The translations under genes and the position numbers were made by a program. This document shows, piece after piece, positions 51,811 to 60,056 of a DNA stretch of 64,000 nucleotides. Origin of the DNA: Nocardia testacea NBRC 100365 (GTDB lineage: Bacteria; Actinomycetota; Actinomycetes; Mycobacteriales; Mycobacteriaceae); NCBI RefSeq assembly GCF_000308775.1, contig NZ_BAGJ01000103.1, forward strand, positions 1-64,000, given 5' to 3'. The first letter of the stretch is position 1. Each line of letters opens with the position of its first letter. The notes beneath the pieces were generated by a model that saw only the letters and a list, made by a program, of their open reading frames with translations, was not told where the DNA came from and did no database searches.

Positions 51811-53127
51811 TCACACCGCGCACGGTGCGACGGCCCCGCTCCCCGATCCTCCGATCAGGCCGGGGCGGGTCTCCGGAACCGGGTCCCAGCGGCCGTCGGA
51901 GCAGGCGTAATCCCATTGCGGTCCGGCCTCGACCAGGGCCCCCACCGCGTCGACCAACCGGTCCACATCGCCCGCGGTGGTGCCCAGCCCGATACTGGCC
52001 CGCAGCGCGGCGTCGAGCCCGAACCGGGCCAGCAGCGGGTGGGCGCAGAAGCGTCCGTCACGCACTCCGATCGCGTGTTCGGCGGACAGGTAGGCCGCGA
52101 CTCGGCCCGGTTCGAAGCCGTCCACGGTGAAGGCGACGATTCCCACGCAGTCGGTGCTGTCGGCCCAGATCCGGAGGCATCGGACACCGGGGATCCCCGC
52201 CAGCCCGGTGCGCAACCGGTCGGTGAGCACCCGTTCGTGCGCTTCGGCGGACGCGGCGAGTTCGGTGAGGGCCGCGCAGGCGGCCGCCAGGGCCGCGGCG
52301 CCCAGCACATTGGGTGAGCCGGCTTCGTGCCTGTGCGGCGCGGCCGCCCAGGCGACGGTATCCGCGGTGACCTCGGTCACCGCGCCCCCACCGGCCAGAT
52401 ACGGCGGTGCGGCATCGAGCCAGTCGCGGCGCCCGGCCAGCACGCCGGCGCCGTAGGGTGCGTACAGCTTGTGCCCGGAGAAGACCACATAGTCGATATC
52501 GCTGGCGCACAGGTCGATCCGCCGATGCGGTGCCAATTGCGCCGCGTCCACCAGGATCCGCGCGCCGTGGCGATGCGCGAGCGCGGCCAGCTCCGGCAAC
52601 GGCAGTACCTCACCGGTGACATTGGAGGCGCCTGTGACCGCCAGCAAGGCCGTGGGTTTCGCGCCGAGTTCGCCAGCGAGACGATCGACGGTCTCGGTGA
52701 GCGTGCCGGCGGCGCGCACCACCCGGCGGCCGCGACCGGCCCAGGGCAGGAAGTTGACGTGGTGTTCGATATCGAGGACCACGGTGTCGCCGGGTACGCA
52801 GGCGGCGAGCAGGTTGAGCGCGTCGGTCGTATTCCGGGTGAACACCACCTCCTGGTCGGCGGCGCAGCCCAGGAAGCCGCGTACCGTTTCGCGGGCCGCC
52901 TCGTAGCAGCTCGTGGAGATACGCGAGGCGTACCCGGCGCCGCGATGCACGCTCGCGTAGTAGGGCAGCAGATCGGCCACCCGCGCGGTGACCTGCGCAA
53001 GCGCCGGTGCGCTGGCGGCGTAGTCGAAATTGGCGTAGGTGCGGGTGCCGCCCTGCACCAACGGCACCCGCAGGTCGTCGCCGGAGACCCGGGCGGGCGC
53101 ACAGGTGGGGTCGAGTACAGCGGTCAT
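51811..53127 (-). CDS. class V aminotransferase, cysteine-desulfurase-like
   Basis: 438 residues from the ATG at 53127. NFDYAASAPALAQV near 34-47 and YYASVHRGAGYASR near 56-69 mark SufS/CsdA-like enzymes; the PLP Lys is in FSGHKLYAPYGAG near 224-236, His in the ILVDAAQLAPH loop, and a candidate persulfide Cys in DGRFCAHPLLARFG near 375. The C-terminal 35 residues are Gly/Ser/Pro-rich. It would take sulfur from cysteine, or be a C-S lyase of the EgtE type. A SAM-IV riboswitch lies in its leader, so it is repressed when S-adenosylmethionine is high. Confidence 0.85.
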   Translation of the reverse strand: MTAVLDPTCAPARVSGDDLRVPLVQGGTRTYANFDYAASAPALAQVTARVADLLPYYASVHRGAGYASRISTSCYEAARETVRGFLGCAADQEVVFTRNTTDALNLLAACVPGDTVVLDIEHHVNFLPWAGRGRRVVRAAGTLTETVDRLAGELGAKPTALLAVTGASNVTGEVLPLPELAALAHRHGARILVDAAQLAPHRRIDLCASDIDYVVFSGHKLYAPYGAGVLAGRRDWLDAAPPYLAGGGAVTEVTADTVAWAAAPHRHEAGSPNVLGAAALAAACAALTELAASAEAHERVLTDRLRTGLAGIPGVRCLRIWADSTDCVGIVAFTVDGFEPGRVAAYLSAEHAIGVRDGRFCAHPLLARFGLDAALRASIGLGTTAGDVDRLVDAVGALVEAGPQWDYACSDGRWDPVPETRPGLIGGSGSGAVAPCAV

Positions 53128-53169
53128 CGCGCAATCCCTTCGATCGAGGGACTCCGGGGTTCGAACGAG

Positions 53170-53290
53170 CGGAGTCCGCGCTTGCCGCGCTCGGTCGAGC
53201 AGCGGCCAGGTCGTCACCCGGGGCACCCCACCGCGGAGGAGGGTTGCCGGCCAGCGAGCCGGGGCTTCGCGCTGGCACTCATGACCTGGT
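53170..53290 (-). promoter_or_regulatory. SAM-IV riboswitch
   Basis: Read leftward from 53290, the RNA starts CCAGGTC ATGAGTGCCAGCG, continues AAGCCCCGGCTCGCTGGCC and GGCAACCCTCC, then GGTGGGGTGCCCCGGGTGAC and closes P1 with GACCTGG (53213-53207). The 3' pseudoknot element with GGCAAGCGCGGACTCC follows to about 53171. These are the conserved parts of the SAM-IV class, known from Actinomycetales upstream of sulfur genes. The aptamer ends about 43 bp before the ATG at 53127, so control of translation start is likely. Confidence 0.88.
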
Positions 53291-53364
53291 GAGAGGGTGG
53301 CAGACGACCACCGGCTTGTCAACCGGGCCCTGGATCCGCCGCGGCGGATCGCGCGCTCCCGCTC

Positions 53365-53378
53365 CGGGTGATCACCCG
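53365..53378. promoter_or_regulatory. perfect 14-bp palindrome
   Basis: CGGGTGATCACCCG, fully self-complementary, upstream of the riboswitch and in the divergent space toward the SsuD-like gene. Shares the GTGATCAC core with the site at 53503-53510. Confidence 0.55.
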
Positions 53379-53502
53379 CTCCACGCGGTCCGTATAGCCG
53401 CCCCTCGTCGAATCGGAACAGCGTCGGCGACCCCTGTTTTCGAATCACCGTGATCCGGTCCGTAGCCCGGAAAAGGTCAGGAGCGCAATCTGTTCGTTCG
53501 GA

Positions 53503-53510
53503 GTGATCAC
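53503..53510. promoter_or_regulatory. second GTGATCAC palindrome
   Basis: GTGATCAC flanked by GGA and CCCC, 64 bp before the SsuD-like ATG. ATCACCGTGAT at 53444-53454 is a related third element between the two. A common regulator of both sulfur genes may bind here. Confidence 0.45.
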
Positions 53511-53573
53511 CCCCGGACGACCCGGTGCGCGCACCGGTCCCGATCCACCGCCCGGCCCGAACGGAGACTCTCG

Positions 53574-54656
53574 ATGCCCGATCGAACAGGAGCCGCCACC
53601 CCGACGGCCGAATACCTCTGGTACATCCCGAACCAGGTGGTTCCCGGGCATCGCGGTGACGCCGTCACCGCCGATCACAACAGCTTGGAAACGCTGACCA
53701 CCCAGGCGCGCGCACTCGAGGAGTACGGGTGGAAGGGAGCGCTGATCGGCACCGGCTGGGGGCGGCCGGATACGTTCACCGTCGCTACCGCGCTCGCGGC
53801 CCGCACCACGACCTTCGAACCACTCGTCGCCGTCCGGCCCGGGTATTGGCGTCCGGCCCATTTCGCCTCCGCCGCCGCGAGTCTGGATCATCTCACCGGC
53901 GGCCGGCTACGGATCAACATCGTCTCCGGCAAGGACGATCTCGCGGCCTACGGCGAAGCCGAGGAGGACCAGGCCGACCGGTACGCCCGCACCCGGGAGT
54001 TCCTCCAGCTGGTCCGCCGGCTGTGGACCGAGAAGAATGTCACCTACCGGGGTGAGCACTACCGGGTGACCGATTCCACCGTCACGCCGCGGATCGCCGT
54101 GCGCGGGGGCCGCCCGCATCCGCTCCTCTACTTCGGTGGCGCGTCCGCGGCCGCCGAACGAGTCGCCGCGACCGAGGCCGATGTCCAGCTCTTCTGGGGT
54201 GAGCCGCTGGCGGGGGTCCGGGAACGCATCGACCGATTGCGCTCCCTGGGCGAGGAACTCGGCCGGGTCCTGCCGCCGCTGCGATTCGGTCTGCGGATCA
54301 CCACCTTCGTCCGCGACACCACCGAACAGGCGTGGGCCGATGCCGAGGCCAAGGTTGCCGAGATGGCCAGAACGCACGATCGGAGCGCACCGCGGCATGC
54401 GGCGGTCGGGCAGCAGCGCCTGCTCGACCTGGCGGCGCGCGGCGAAGTGCTCGACGACAATCTCTACACCACCCCGGGCACCGTCGGCGGCGGTGGCGCG
54501 GGCACCACATGGCTGGTGGGTTCGGCCGAGGATGTCGCGAAATCGCTGCGCCGCTACCAGGATCTGGGCATCACCCACTTCGTGCTGTCCGATACGCCCT
54601 ACCTGCCCGAGATCCGGCGCCAAGGCGCCCGGCTCCTGCCGCTGCTGCGCGACTGA
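53574..54656 (+). CDS. ssuD: FMNH2-dependent alkanesulfonate monooxygenase
   Basis: 360 residues. It follows SsuD through its length: YLWYIPNQVVPGH at the start, RPGYWRPAHFASAAASLDHLTGGRLRINIVSG near 88-119, LLYFGGASAAAERVAATEADVQLFWGEP near 182-209, then FGLRITTFVRDT, AVGQQRLLDL and GAGTTWLVGSAEDV. SsuD cleaves C1-C14 sulfonates to sulfite and an aldehyde. It is divergent from the SAM-IV-controlled desulfurase-like gene, which supports a sulfur-scavenging role. The cognate FMN reductase (SsuE) is not in the window. GGAGACTCTCG precedes the ATG. Confidence 0.85.
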   Translation: MPDRTGAATPTAEYLWYIPNQVVPGHRGDAVTADHNSLETLTTQARALEEYGWKGALIGTGWGRPDTFTVATALAARTTTFEPLVAVRPGYWRPAHFASAAASLDHLTGGRLRINIVSGKDDLAAYGEAEEDQADRYARTREFLQLVRRLWTEKNVTYRGEHYRVTDSTVTPRIAVRGGRPHPLLYFGGASAAAERVAATEADVQLFWGEPLAGVRERIDRLRSLGEELGRVLPPLRFGLRITTFVRDTTEQAWADAEAKVAEMARTHDRSAPRHAAVGQQRLLDLAARGEVLDDNLYTTPGTVGGGGAGTTWLVGSAEDVAKSLRRYQDLGITHFVLSDTPYLPEIRRQGARLLPLLRD

Positions 54657-54671
54657 GCCGGGCGCACCGCG

Positions 54672-55703
54672 TCAGAGATTCAGCCCGGTTCCGTGGATGC
54701 CGTGCTCGTCGATGAGGGCGAGTTCGTCATCGGTGAACTCCGGGAACTCGAGCGCGGCGAGATTGTGGTCGAGCTGTGCCGTGCTACTCGCGCCGATCAA
54801 CGCCGAGGTGACCTCCGGCCGCCGCAGCACCCACTGCAGCGCGAGCTGGGCCAGCGACTGTCCCCGCGCCGCGGCGATCTTGTTCAGTTCGGCGGTGCGG
54901 CGCCGGTACGTCTCGTCGATGGCATCGGGGGACAGGAAGGTGCTGTCGGCGGCCCGGGCGCCCTCGGGGATCCGTTCGAGGTACTTGTCGGTCAGCAGCC
55001 CCTGCGCCAGCGGCGAATAGACGATGGCGCCGAAGCCGTCGCGCCGGGCGGTGTCCAGCAGCCCGTTCTGTTCGGGACGGCGATCGTAGATGGAGTACCG
55101 CGCCTGATGGATGAGCAACGGCACGCCCGCTTCACGCAGCAGCTCGGCGGCCTCGTGCGCGCGATCGGGCAGATAGTTGGAGATGCCGATGTAGAGCGCC
55201 TTGCCCTGCTGCACCGCGCCGGCCAGGGCGCCCACGGTCTCCTCCAGCGGAGTGCCGAGGTCGGGGCTGTGGTGGTAGAAGATATCGACGTAATCGGTAC
55301 CGAGATCACGCAGGCTGTGCTCGAGCGAGGTGAGCAGCGATTTGCGGGAGCCGCCCTTCAGGTAGGGGCTCGGCCCGATCGGGTTCCCGGCTTTGGTCGA
55401 CAGGATGAGCTCGTCCCGGTAGGGCGCGAGGTCCTTGGCCAGCACCCGGCCGAAATTCTTCTGCGCGGCCCGATGCGGTGGACCGTAGCGGTCGGCGTTG
55501 TCGAAATGGGTGATACCCAGATCGAACGCGTGCAGGATGATCTCGCGCTGGGTCGCGAAGGGGTAGTCGGTGCCGAACTTCTGCCACAGTCCGAACGAGA
55601 ACGCGGGCAGGTCGAGGCCGGAGTTTCCGCTGCGCCGGTACGGGACTTTCGCGTAGCGTTGCTCGGCGGCGGTGTAGGTCAGGTCGACGGGGCCATAGCT
55701 CAT
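54672..55703 (-). CDS. aldo-keto reductase, YghZ/GpR (AKR14) type
   Basis: 343 residues. The N-terminus (AKVPYRRSGNSGLDLPAFSFGLWQKFG) and FDNADRYGPPHRAAQKNFGRVL are typical of YghZ-like enzymes. The tetrad is Asp and Tyr in that segment, Lys in LSTKAGNP, His in DIFYHHSPD. YSPLAQGLLTDKYL near 215-228 and GASSTAQLDHNLAAL near 300-314 form the NADPH site. Relatives reduce L-glyceraldehyde 3-phosphate and methylglyoxal. No operon partner. Confidence 0.92.
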   Translation of the reverse strand: MSYGPVDLTYTAAEQRYAKVPYRRSGNSGLDLPAFSFGLWQKFGTDYPFATQREIILHAFDLGITHFDNADRYGPPHRAAQKNFGRVLAKDLAPYRDELILSTKAGNPIGPSPYLKGGSRKSLLTSLEHSLRDLGTDYVDIFYHHSPDLGTPLEETVGALAGAVQQGKALYIGISNYLPDRAHEAAELLREAGVPLLIHQARYSIYDRRPEQNGLLDTARRDGFGAIVYSPLAQGLLTDKYLERIPEGARAADSTFLSPDAIDETYRRRTAELNKIAAARGQSLAQLALQWVLRRPEVTSALIGASSTAQLDHNLAALEFPEFTDDELALIDEHGIHGTGLNL

Positions 55704-55885
55704 CCGGACAGTTGACCATTCCCGCGGCGGCGGAGGCGACGGGTCGGCTCACCGTGATCGAAATCGGGCGCCGGAACCCTCGGCCCGCCGGCCCATCCGC
55801 GATGAGCCGGAAACCTCGCACGTATTCCACCACCCGGGCTCGGACGGCGCACCGCGCCGGGCGCCGACACACCACGAGGCCGGGG

Positions 55886-56623
55886 TCAGGCGACCCCGCC
55901 GTTGACATAGAGGACCTGACCGTTCACCCACCGGCCCGGCCCGGCCAGGAACGCCACCGTCTCCGCGATATCGGCCGGTTCACCGAGTCGTTCCAGCGGC
56001 GATATCCGGGCGAGCCGATCGATGGTCTCCGTATCCTTGCCGTCGAGGAGAAGCGGCGTCGCGGTGGGGCCGGGGGCGACCGCGTTCACGGTCACATCGC
56101 GGCCCCGCAACTCCCGGGCCAGAATGAGCGTCATCGCCTCGACCGCGCCTTTGGTGGCGGCGTAGGCGGCGTAACCCGGCTGCTGGAGGCGGATCACCGA
56201 CGTCGAGAAATTGATCAGCGCGCCACCCGGGGCGAGCGTGCGCGCGGCCGACTGCGAGACGACGAAGGTGCCGCGGACATTGGTGCGGTGCATCCGGTCG
56301 AACGCGTCGAGACCGAAGTCGGTCACCGGGCCGAGCAGCATGATGCCCGCGGTATTGACCACCACGTCCAGCCTGCCGAACCGGTCGGTGATCTCGGCGA
56401 ACAGCTCCGCCATCCGGTCGGGGTCGGCCACGTCCCCGCCGAGCGCGATCGCGGTCCCGCCGCACCCGGTGACGGCGGAGACGACGTCCGCGGCGCGACC
56501 GGCATTACCGGCGTAGTGCACCACCACCGTCATCCCCTCGGCGGCGAGGCGCTCGGCCACGGCCCGTCCGATACCTCCGGACCCCCCGGTGACCAGAGCG
56601 ATGCGATCGGACGACGCCGCCAC
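55886..56623 (-). CDS. short-chain dehydrogenase/reductase
   Basis: 245 residues from the GTG at 56623, which has AGGAGG six bases ahead; a longer frame lacks support. TGGSGGIG at 11-18, NTAG near 89-92 (Asn-Thr in place of the common NNAG), and the catalytic Ser in INFSTSVIR with Tyr/Lys in YAAYAATKGA near 152-161. The end is NGQVLYVNGGVA. Function as a carbonyl reductase is general; substrate unknown. Confidence 0.92.
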   Translation of the reverse strand: MAASSDRIALVTGGSGGIGRAVAERLAAEGMTVVVHYAGNAGRAADVVSAVTGCGGTAIALGGDVADPDRMAELFAEITDRFGRLDVVVNTAGIMLLGPVTDFGLDAFDRMHRTNVRGTFVVSQSAARTLAPGGALINFSTSVIRLQQPGYAAYAATKGAVEAMTLILARELRGRDVTVNAVAPGPTATPLLLDGKDTETIDRLARISPLERLGEPADIAETVAFLAGPGRWVNGQVLYVNGGVA

Positions 56624-57058
56624 ACAGACCTCCTGAAACGACCCCGGCGGCACCCCGGCGGCCCCGCGCGAATTGCACCCCCCGATCCTCGCACCGGTCA
56701 TCGCGCGCGCGCCGCGACACGCGGACAGTCGCCGGTGACGGCCGCACCGCGCGAGCGGGCCAGGCCGCATCCGCCACCCATGCGGGCTCGCACCACGGTC
56801 GCGCACGGGGTATCGCTGTGCTCCGCGGCCGGCCGACGATCTACCGCCTTCCCATCGTCGGCGACCTCGGCCGATCGAGACCGGCGAATACCGCCCTCGT
56901 CTCCCACGCCGGATCGCGCCTCGAAGGCACACCCGCCCGACAGCCGGACACCTTCGCCACCGCCGGCCGCGATCACTGCCGGACGCAGGTAGAAGAGGCC
57001 GGAGGGCCGGGCCCGTGAACCGTCTCGGTCCGAGGGATGCCGTCATCGCGGCGTGGTG
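56624..57058. other. 435-base gap without recognised genes
   Basis: The gap between two leftward genes holds very GC-rich sequence, including a GCGCGCGCG run near 56703-56712. Open frames here are short and lack ribosome-binding sites or family-like patterns. No hairpin stronger than six base pairs was noticed. Confidence 0.4.
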
Positions 57059-57883
57059 TCAGTACAGGGGGAACCCCCGCGCCGCCAGCGATTCACGCAG
57101 CCGGTCGCGACCTTTGAGTGCCTTCGCCGACCCCAGCCGGGCCAGGACCCGATCGATCCACGAATGCGCCAGATCCTGTTCGGCGTAGAACTGCGCGATG
57201 CGCTGCTCGTAGTCGTCGATATCGGCGAGCCGGGCGGGCGTGTAGGTCTCCTCGTGCAGCACCGCCGCCTGCGGCAGCCGCGGTTTGACCCGGGCGTCCT
57301 CGGCCGGATCGGGCCGGCCCACCACCAGGCCGACCACCGCGAAGACCCCGGAGGGCAACTCCAGTTCCGCGGCGACCTGCTCCGGGTTGTTGCGGATCGC
57401 GCCGATATAGACGGTGCCCAGCCCCAGCGACTCCGCCGCGACCAATGCGTTCTGTGCGGCCAGCGCCGCATCCAGGAACGCGACATAACTGGATTCCAGA
57501 TAGTCGGCCCCGTCCAGCGGCACACCGCGCGCGGCGGCCAGGCCGCGCAGCCGGGCGAGGTCCGCGGTCCACACCAGCAGCAGCGGGGCCTGCCGGATCT
57601 GTTCCTGGTCCCCGGCCAGTGCGGCGAGCCGGGCTCTGCGCTGCGGGTCACGGACCGCGACCACACTCCACACCTGGAGGTTGGACGAGGTGGGCGCGGA
57701 CTGAGCGGCCGAGATCAGCAACTCCAATACGCCCTCCGGCAGCGGCTCGGGGAGATACCGCCGGACCGATCGGTGTTCGTGCAGTACCTGCAGCACCGGG
57801 TTCCACTCGGCCGGGGTCGCCGGTGCGGGGTCACGGTAGCGCTGCGCCACCACCTGGTCCGGAGACGGTGCGGTCTGGGTCAT
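57059..57883 (-). CDS. nitroreductase (NfsA/FRP-like)
   Basis: 274 residues from the ATG at 57883. The FMN-binding start VLHEHRSVRRYLPEPLPEGVLELLISAAQSAPTSSN lies near 33-68, GLGTVYIGAIRNNPEQVA near 153-170, and VGLVVGRPDPAEDARVKPRLPQ near 185-206. The long C-terminal arm is that of NfsA-type NAD(P)H:FMN oxidoreductases. It could reduce nitro groups or quinones, or supply reduced FMN. It is the last of three leftward genes with a CMD-like and a VOC protein. Confidence 0.88.
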   Translation of the reverse strand: MTQTAPSPDQVVAQRYRDPAPATPAEWNPVLQVLHEHRSVRRYLPEPLPEGVLELLISAAQSAPTSSNLQVWSVVAVRDPQRRARLAALAGDQEQIRQAPLLLVWTADLARLRGLAAARGVPLDGADYLESSYVAFLDAALAAQNALVAAESLGLGTVYIGAIRNNPEQVAAELELPSGVFAVVGLVVGRPDPAEDARVKPRLPQAAVLHEETYTPARLADIDDYEQRIAQFYAEQDLAHSWIDRVLARLGSAKALKGRDRLRESLAARGFPLY

Positions 57884-57973
57884 GCTGCCATCGTCGCCGC
57901 CGCGGCGGCCGCGGTCAGCGGTTGCCCGCAGCTCGAGCCGAAACTTCGGCCGCGGCCCGGCCCGCACCGCCGA

Positions 57974-58612
57974 TCAGGCCCCGGACAGGTCCGCGGAGAG
58001 GTCCCTGGCCGCCACGCCCTCCGGCAGCTGCACTTCCTCGATCAGCTCCGGTCGATCGTCGTATTCGAGCCGCAGGGCCCGGCAGATCGTCGCGTGCATG
58101 TCGTACAGCGTGGTGATATAGGTGAGTTCGAGGATCTCCTGATCGCTCAGCGCGCCGCGCAGCACCTCGAACACCGCATCGGGGACCCGGCCGCCGTCGT
58201 AGACGAGCCCGTCGGTGTAGGCCAGCACAGCCCGCTCGAGCGGGGAGAAGACCTCGCTGACCTGCCAGTGCGGGATGGCCTCGATCTTCTCCTCGGGCAC
58301 CCCGAGCGAGCGCATCTGCTTGCAGTGCTGGGAGAAGACGAACTGACTGCCGCGGGCGAAACCCGCCCGGCTCTGGCCGAGTTCGCGCAGGGCCGGGTCC
58401 AGCGTCGCGTTGCGGTAGACGGCGAAACCCCGGACCGCGTGCCGGAACACCTCGGGTGACTGGGCGAACACCGTCCACCAGTCACCGGGGGTGGCATGGA
58501 CGGTGCCGTGATCGACGGCCGGATCCTTGTCCGGCCCGAAGAGCCGATCGTAGTAGAACAGGATCCGCTCGTCGGTGACTTCGGCACGGGGTACTTCACG
58601 CAACCTGGGCAC
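57974..58612 (-). CDS. carboxymuconolactone-decarboxylase-like protein
   Basis: 212 residues, GTG start. The helical CMD pattern is clear (WWTVFAQSPEVFRHAVRGFAVYR, ELGQSRAGFARGSQFVFSQHCKQMRSLG, SDQEILELTYITTLYDMHATICRALR). The AhpD CxxC is reduced to a single Cys with a preceding His (QHC), so peroxidase activity is unlikely; such members often occur in catabolic operons with unknown roles. It lies 18 bp behind the VOC gene. Confidence 0.85.
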   Translation of the reverse strand: MPRLREVPRAEVTDERILFYYDRLFGPDKDPAVDHGTVHATPGDWWTVFAQSPEVFRHAVRGFAVYRNATLDPALRELGQSRAGFARGSQFVFSQHCKQMRSLGVPEEKIEAIPHWQVSEVFSPLERAVLAYTDGLVYDGGRVPDAVFEVLRGALSDQEILELTYITTLYDMHATICRALRLEYDDRPELIEEVQLPEGVAARDLSADLSGA

Positions 58613-58630
58613 GGTGGCGCTCCTTTCGGC

Positions 58631-59197
58631 TCAGTGCGACGTGGGGACGCGGCGGTCGGCGGCGGTCTTCGGTTCGTGTGAGACGTCGGCTTCGGTGAAG
58701 GTGCGTGTCCAGCAGGCGAATTCGAGCAGCACGCCGTCGGGGTCCTGGAAGTAGAACGAGCGCACGAAGGTGCCCGGATGCACCTCCCGGGAGACGCCGG
58801 CGCGGCTGTCGTCGTGATTGAGCACGCGACTGACCTCGATCCCCTCGGCCCGCAGGCGCTCGTAGTACTCGTCGAACTTCTCCGGCGGTACAGCGAAGGC
58901 GACATGGTTCATCGACCCCACCGCGCTCACGAGTTCACCGGCGTCGGGCAGTCCCTTGGGTGCTGCCACGCCCGGCGCCGCGTCGGGTGCGTCGGCGAGC
59001 CAGAAGAACGCGAGGGTATTGCCGTTCCCGCAGTCGAAGAAGAAGTGCTGCCCCAGATCCCCCGGCAATTCGATGGTCTTGATCAGTGGCATACCGAGTA
59101 CACCCGTGTAGAAATCGATGGTCCGGCGCATATCGGAACAGACCAGCGCGAGATGGTTGATCCCGCGTAGTTCGTACCTCGGGTCGGTGTCGTTCAT
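58631..59197 (-). CDS. VOC-family protein, ring-cleavage-dioxygenase or lyase-like
   Basis: 188 residues, ATG after GGAAGGATTGCG. First module INHLALVCSDMRRTIDFYTGVLGMPLI at 13-39, second module MNHVAFAVPPEKFDEYYERL near 98-117, ending FYFQDPDGVLLEFACW. Metal ligands are plausible: His15, His99 and Glu in the LLEF strand, the pattern of functional type I dioxygenases or epimerases. Opens a three-gene leftward operon divergent from the TetR gene. Confidence 0.87.
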   Translation of the reverse strand: MNDTDPRYELRGINHLALVCSDMRRTIDFYTGVLGMPLIKTIELPGDLGQHFFFDCGNGNTLAFFWLADAPDAAPGVAAPKGLPDAGELVSAVGSMNHVAFAVPPEKFDEYYERLRAEGIEVSRVLNHDDSRAGVSREVHPGTFVRSFYFQDPDGVLLEFACWTRTFTEADVSHEPKTAADRRVPTSH

Positions 59198-59264
59198 CGC
59201 AATCCTTCCTATGGGCGACAATGTCGCGTGAGCGGCCGTTCCGGCGGTCGCCGCAGGAGCAAAA

Positions 59265-59307
59265 CATGACTTGACAGTCATGTCAGCTTCGGGAATAGTC
59301 TGTCCCG
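59265..59307 (+). promoter_or_regulatory. leaderless tetR promoter with overlapping operator
   Basis: TTGACA (-35, 59271-59276) and AATAGT (-10, 59294-59299) are 17 bp apart. The -35 box is the centre of CATGAC-TTGACA-GTCATG (59265-59282), a palindrome that fits TetR autorepression. The expected transcript start falls on or next to the GTG at 59307. Confidence 0.72.
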
Positions 59308-59939
59308 TGGCGAAGTCATCTGTCAACAGTTCCCCCGCCTCGGTCGACACCCTGACCCCGCGGGGACGCAAGACGCGTGACGCTCTGCTGGACGCGGCCC
59401 GCCGCGTCTTCGAGACGGTCGGATTCCTGGATGCGCGGGTCGAACTCATCGCCCAGGAGGCCGGGGTCTCCTACGGCACCTTCTACCGGTACTTCGAATC
59501 GAAGGACGATGTCTTCGGGGAACTGAGCAACCGGCTCTTCGAGGATATGCACCGGCGCGAGCCCGCGGCGGCCGATCTCTCCCCCGCCGAACGCCTGATC
59601 GCCTCGAACCGGTCCTACTACCAGGCCTACCGGCGCAATGCGCCCATGATGGCGATCATCGAACAGGTCGCGACGTTCAACGAGGAGTTCCGCCTGCTCC
59701 GGCACGAGCACCGCCGCCAACTGATCGACCGTACGGCCCGCGCGATCGCCCGCTGGCAGTCCGAAGGTCTGGTCCCCACCGGCCTCGACCCCGAACTGGC
59801 CGCCCGCGCCATGTCCGCCATGGTGGACCACACCCTGTACCTGTGGCTGATCCAGGGCGAGGACGCCGACGAGGAGGCGCTGCTCGCGACCCTCGATCAG
59901 ATGTGCGTCGGAGCCCTCCATCTCGACCGAGCGCCCTGA
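59307..59939 (+). CDS. TetR-family repressor
   Basis: 210 residues from the GTG at 59307; the earlier ATG at 59271 would start inside the promoter. The HTH is LLDAARRVFETVGFLDARVE then LIAQEAGVSYGTFYRYFESKDDVF, and the ligand domain follows. It lies between a VOC/CMD/nitroreductase operon and an acyl-CoA operon and probably controls both. This family group often senses CoA thioesters of the regulated pathway. Confidence 0.92.
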   Translation: MAKSSVNSSPASVDTLTPRGRKTRDALLDAARRVFETVGFLDARVELIAQEAGVSYGTFYRYFESKDDVFGELSNRLFEDMHRREPAAADLSPAERLIASNRSYYQAYRRNAPMMAIIEQVATFNEEFRLLRHEHRRQLIDRTARAIARWQSEGLVPTGLDPELAARAMSAMVDHTLYLWLIQGEDADEEALLATLDQMCVGALHLDRAP

Positions 59940-60056
59940 CCGGCGCCGACGCGTCGTACCGCACGAACCCGGCCTCTTCGCGGGATCTCCCCGTCCGATC
60001 CGACACCTCGTTCGCTACGACAGCTCCCACCACCTGCCGTTTCGAGGAGGCATGCA

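Noticed and set aside
53150..53170. GGGGTTCGAAC taken as a tRNA T-loop
   Set aside because: It lies next to the SAM-IV 3' element and no tRNA cloverleaf can be drawn around it.
56703..56712. GCGCGCGCG run as a possible Z-DNA or regulatory element
   Set aside because: Short and expected by chance in DNA of this GC content.
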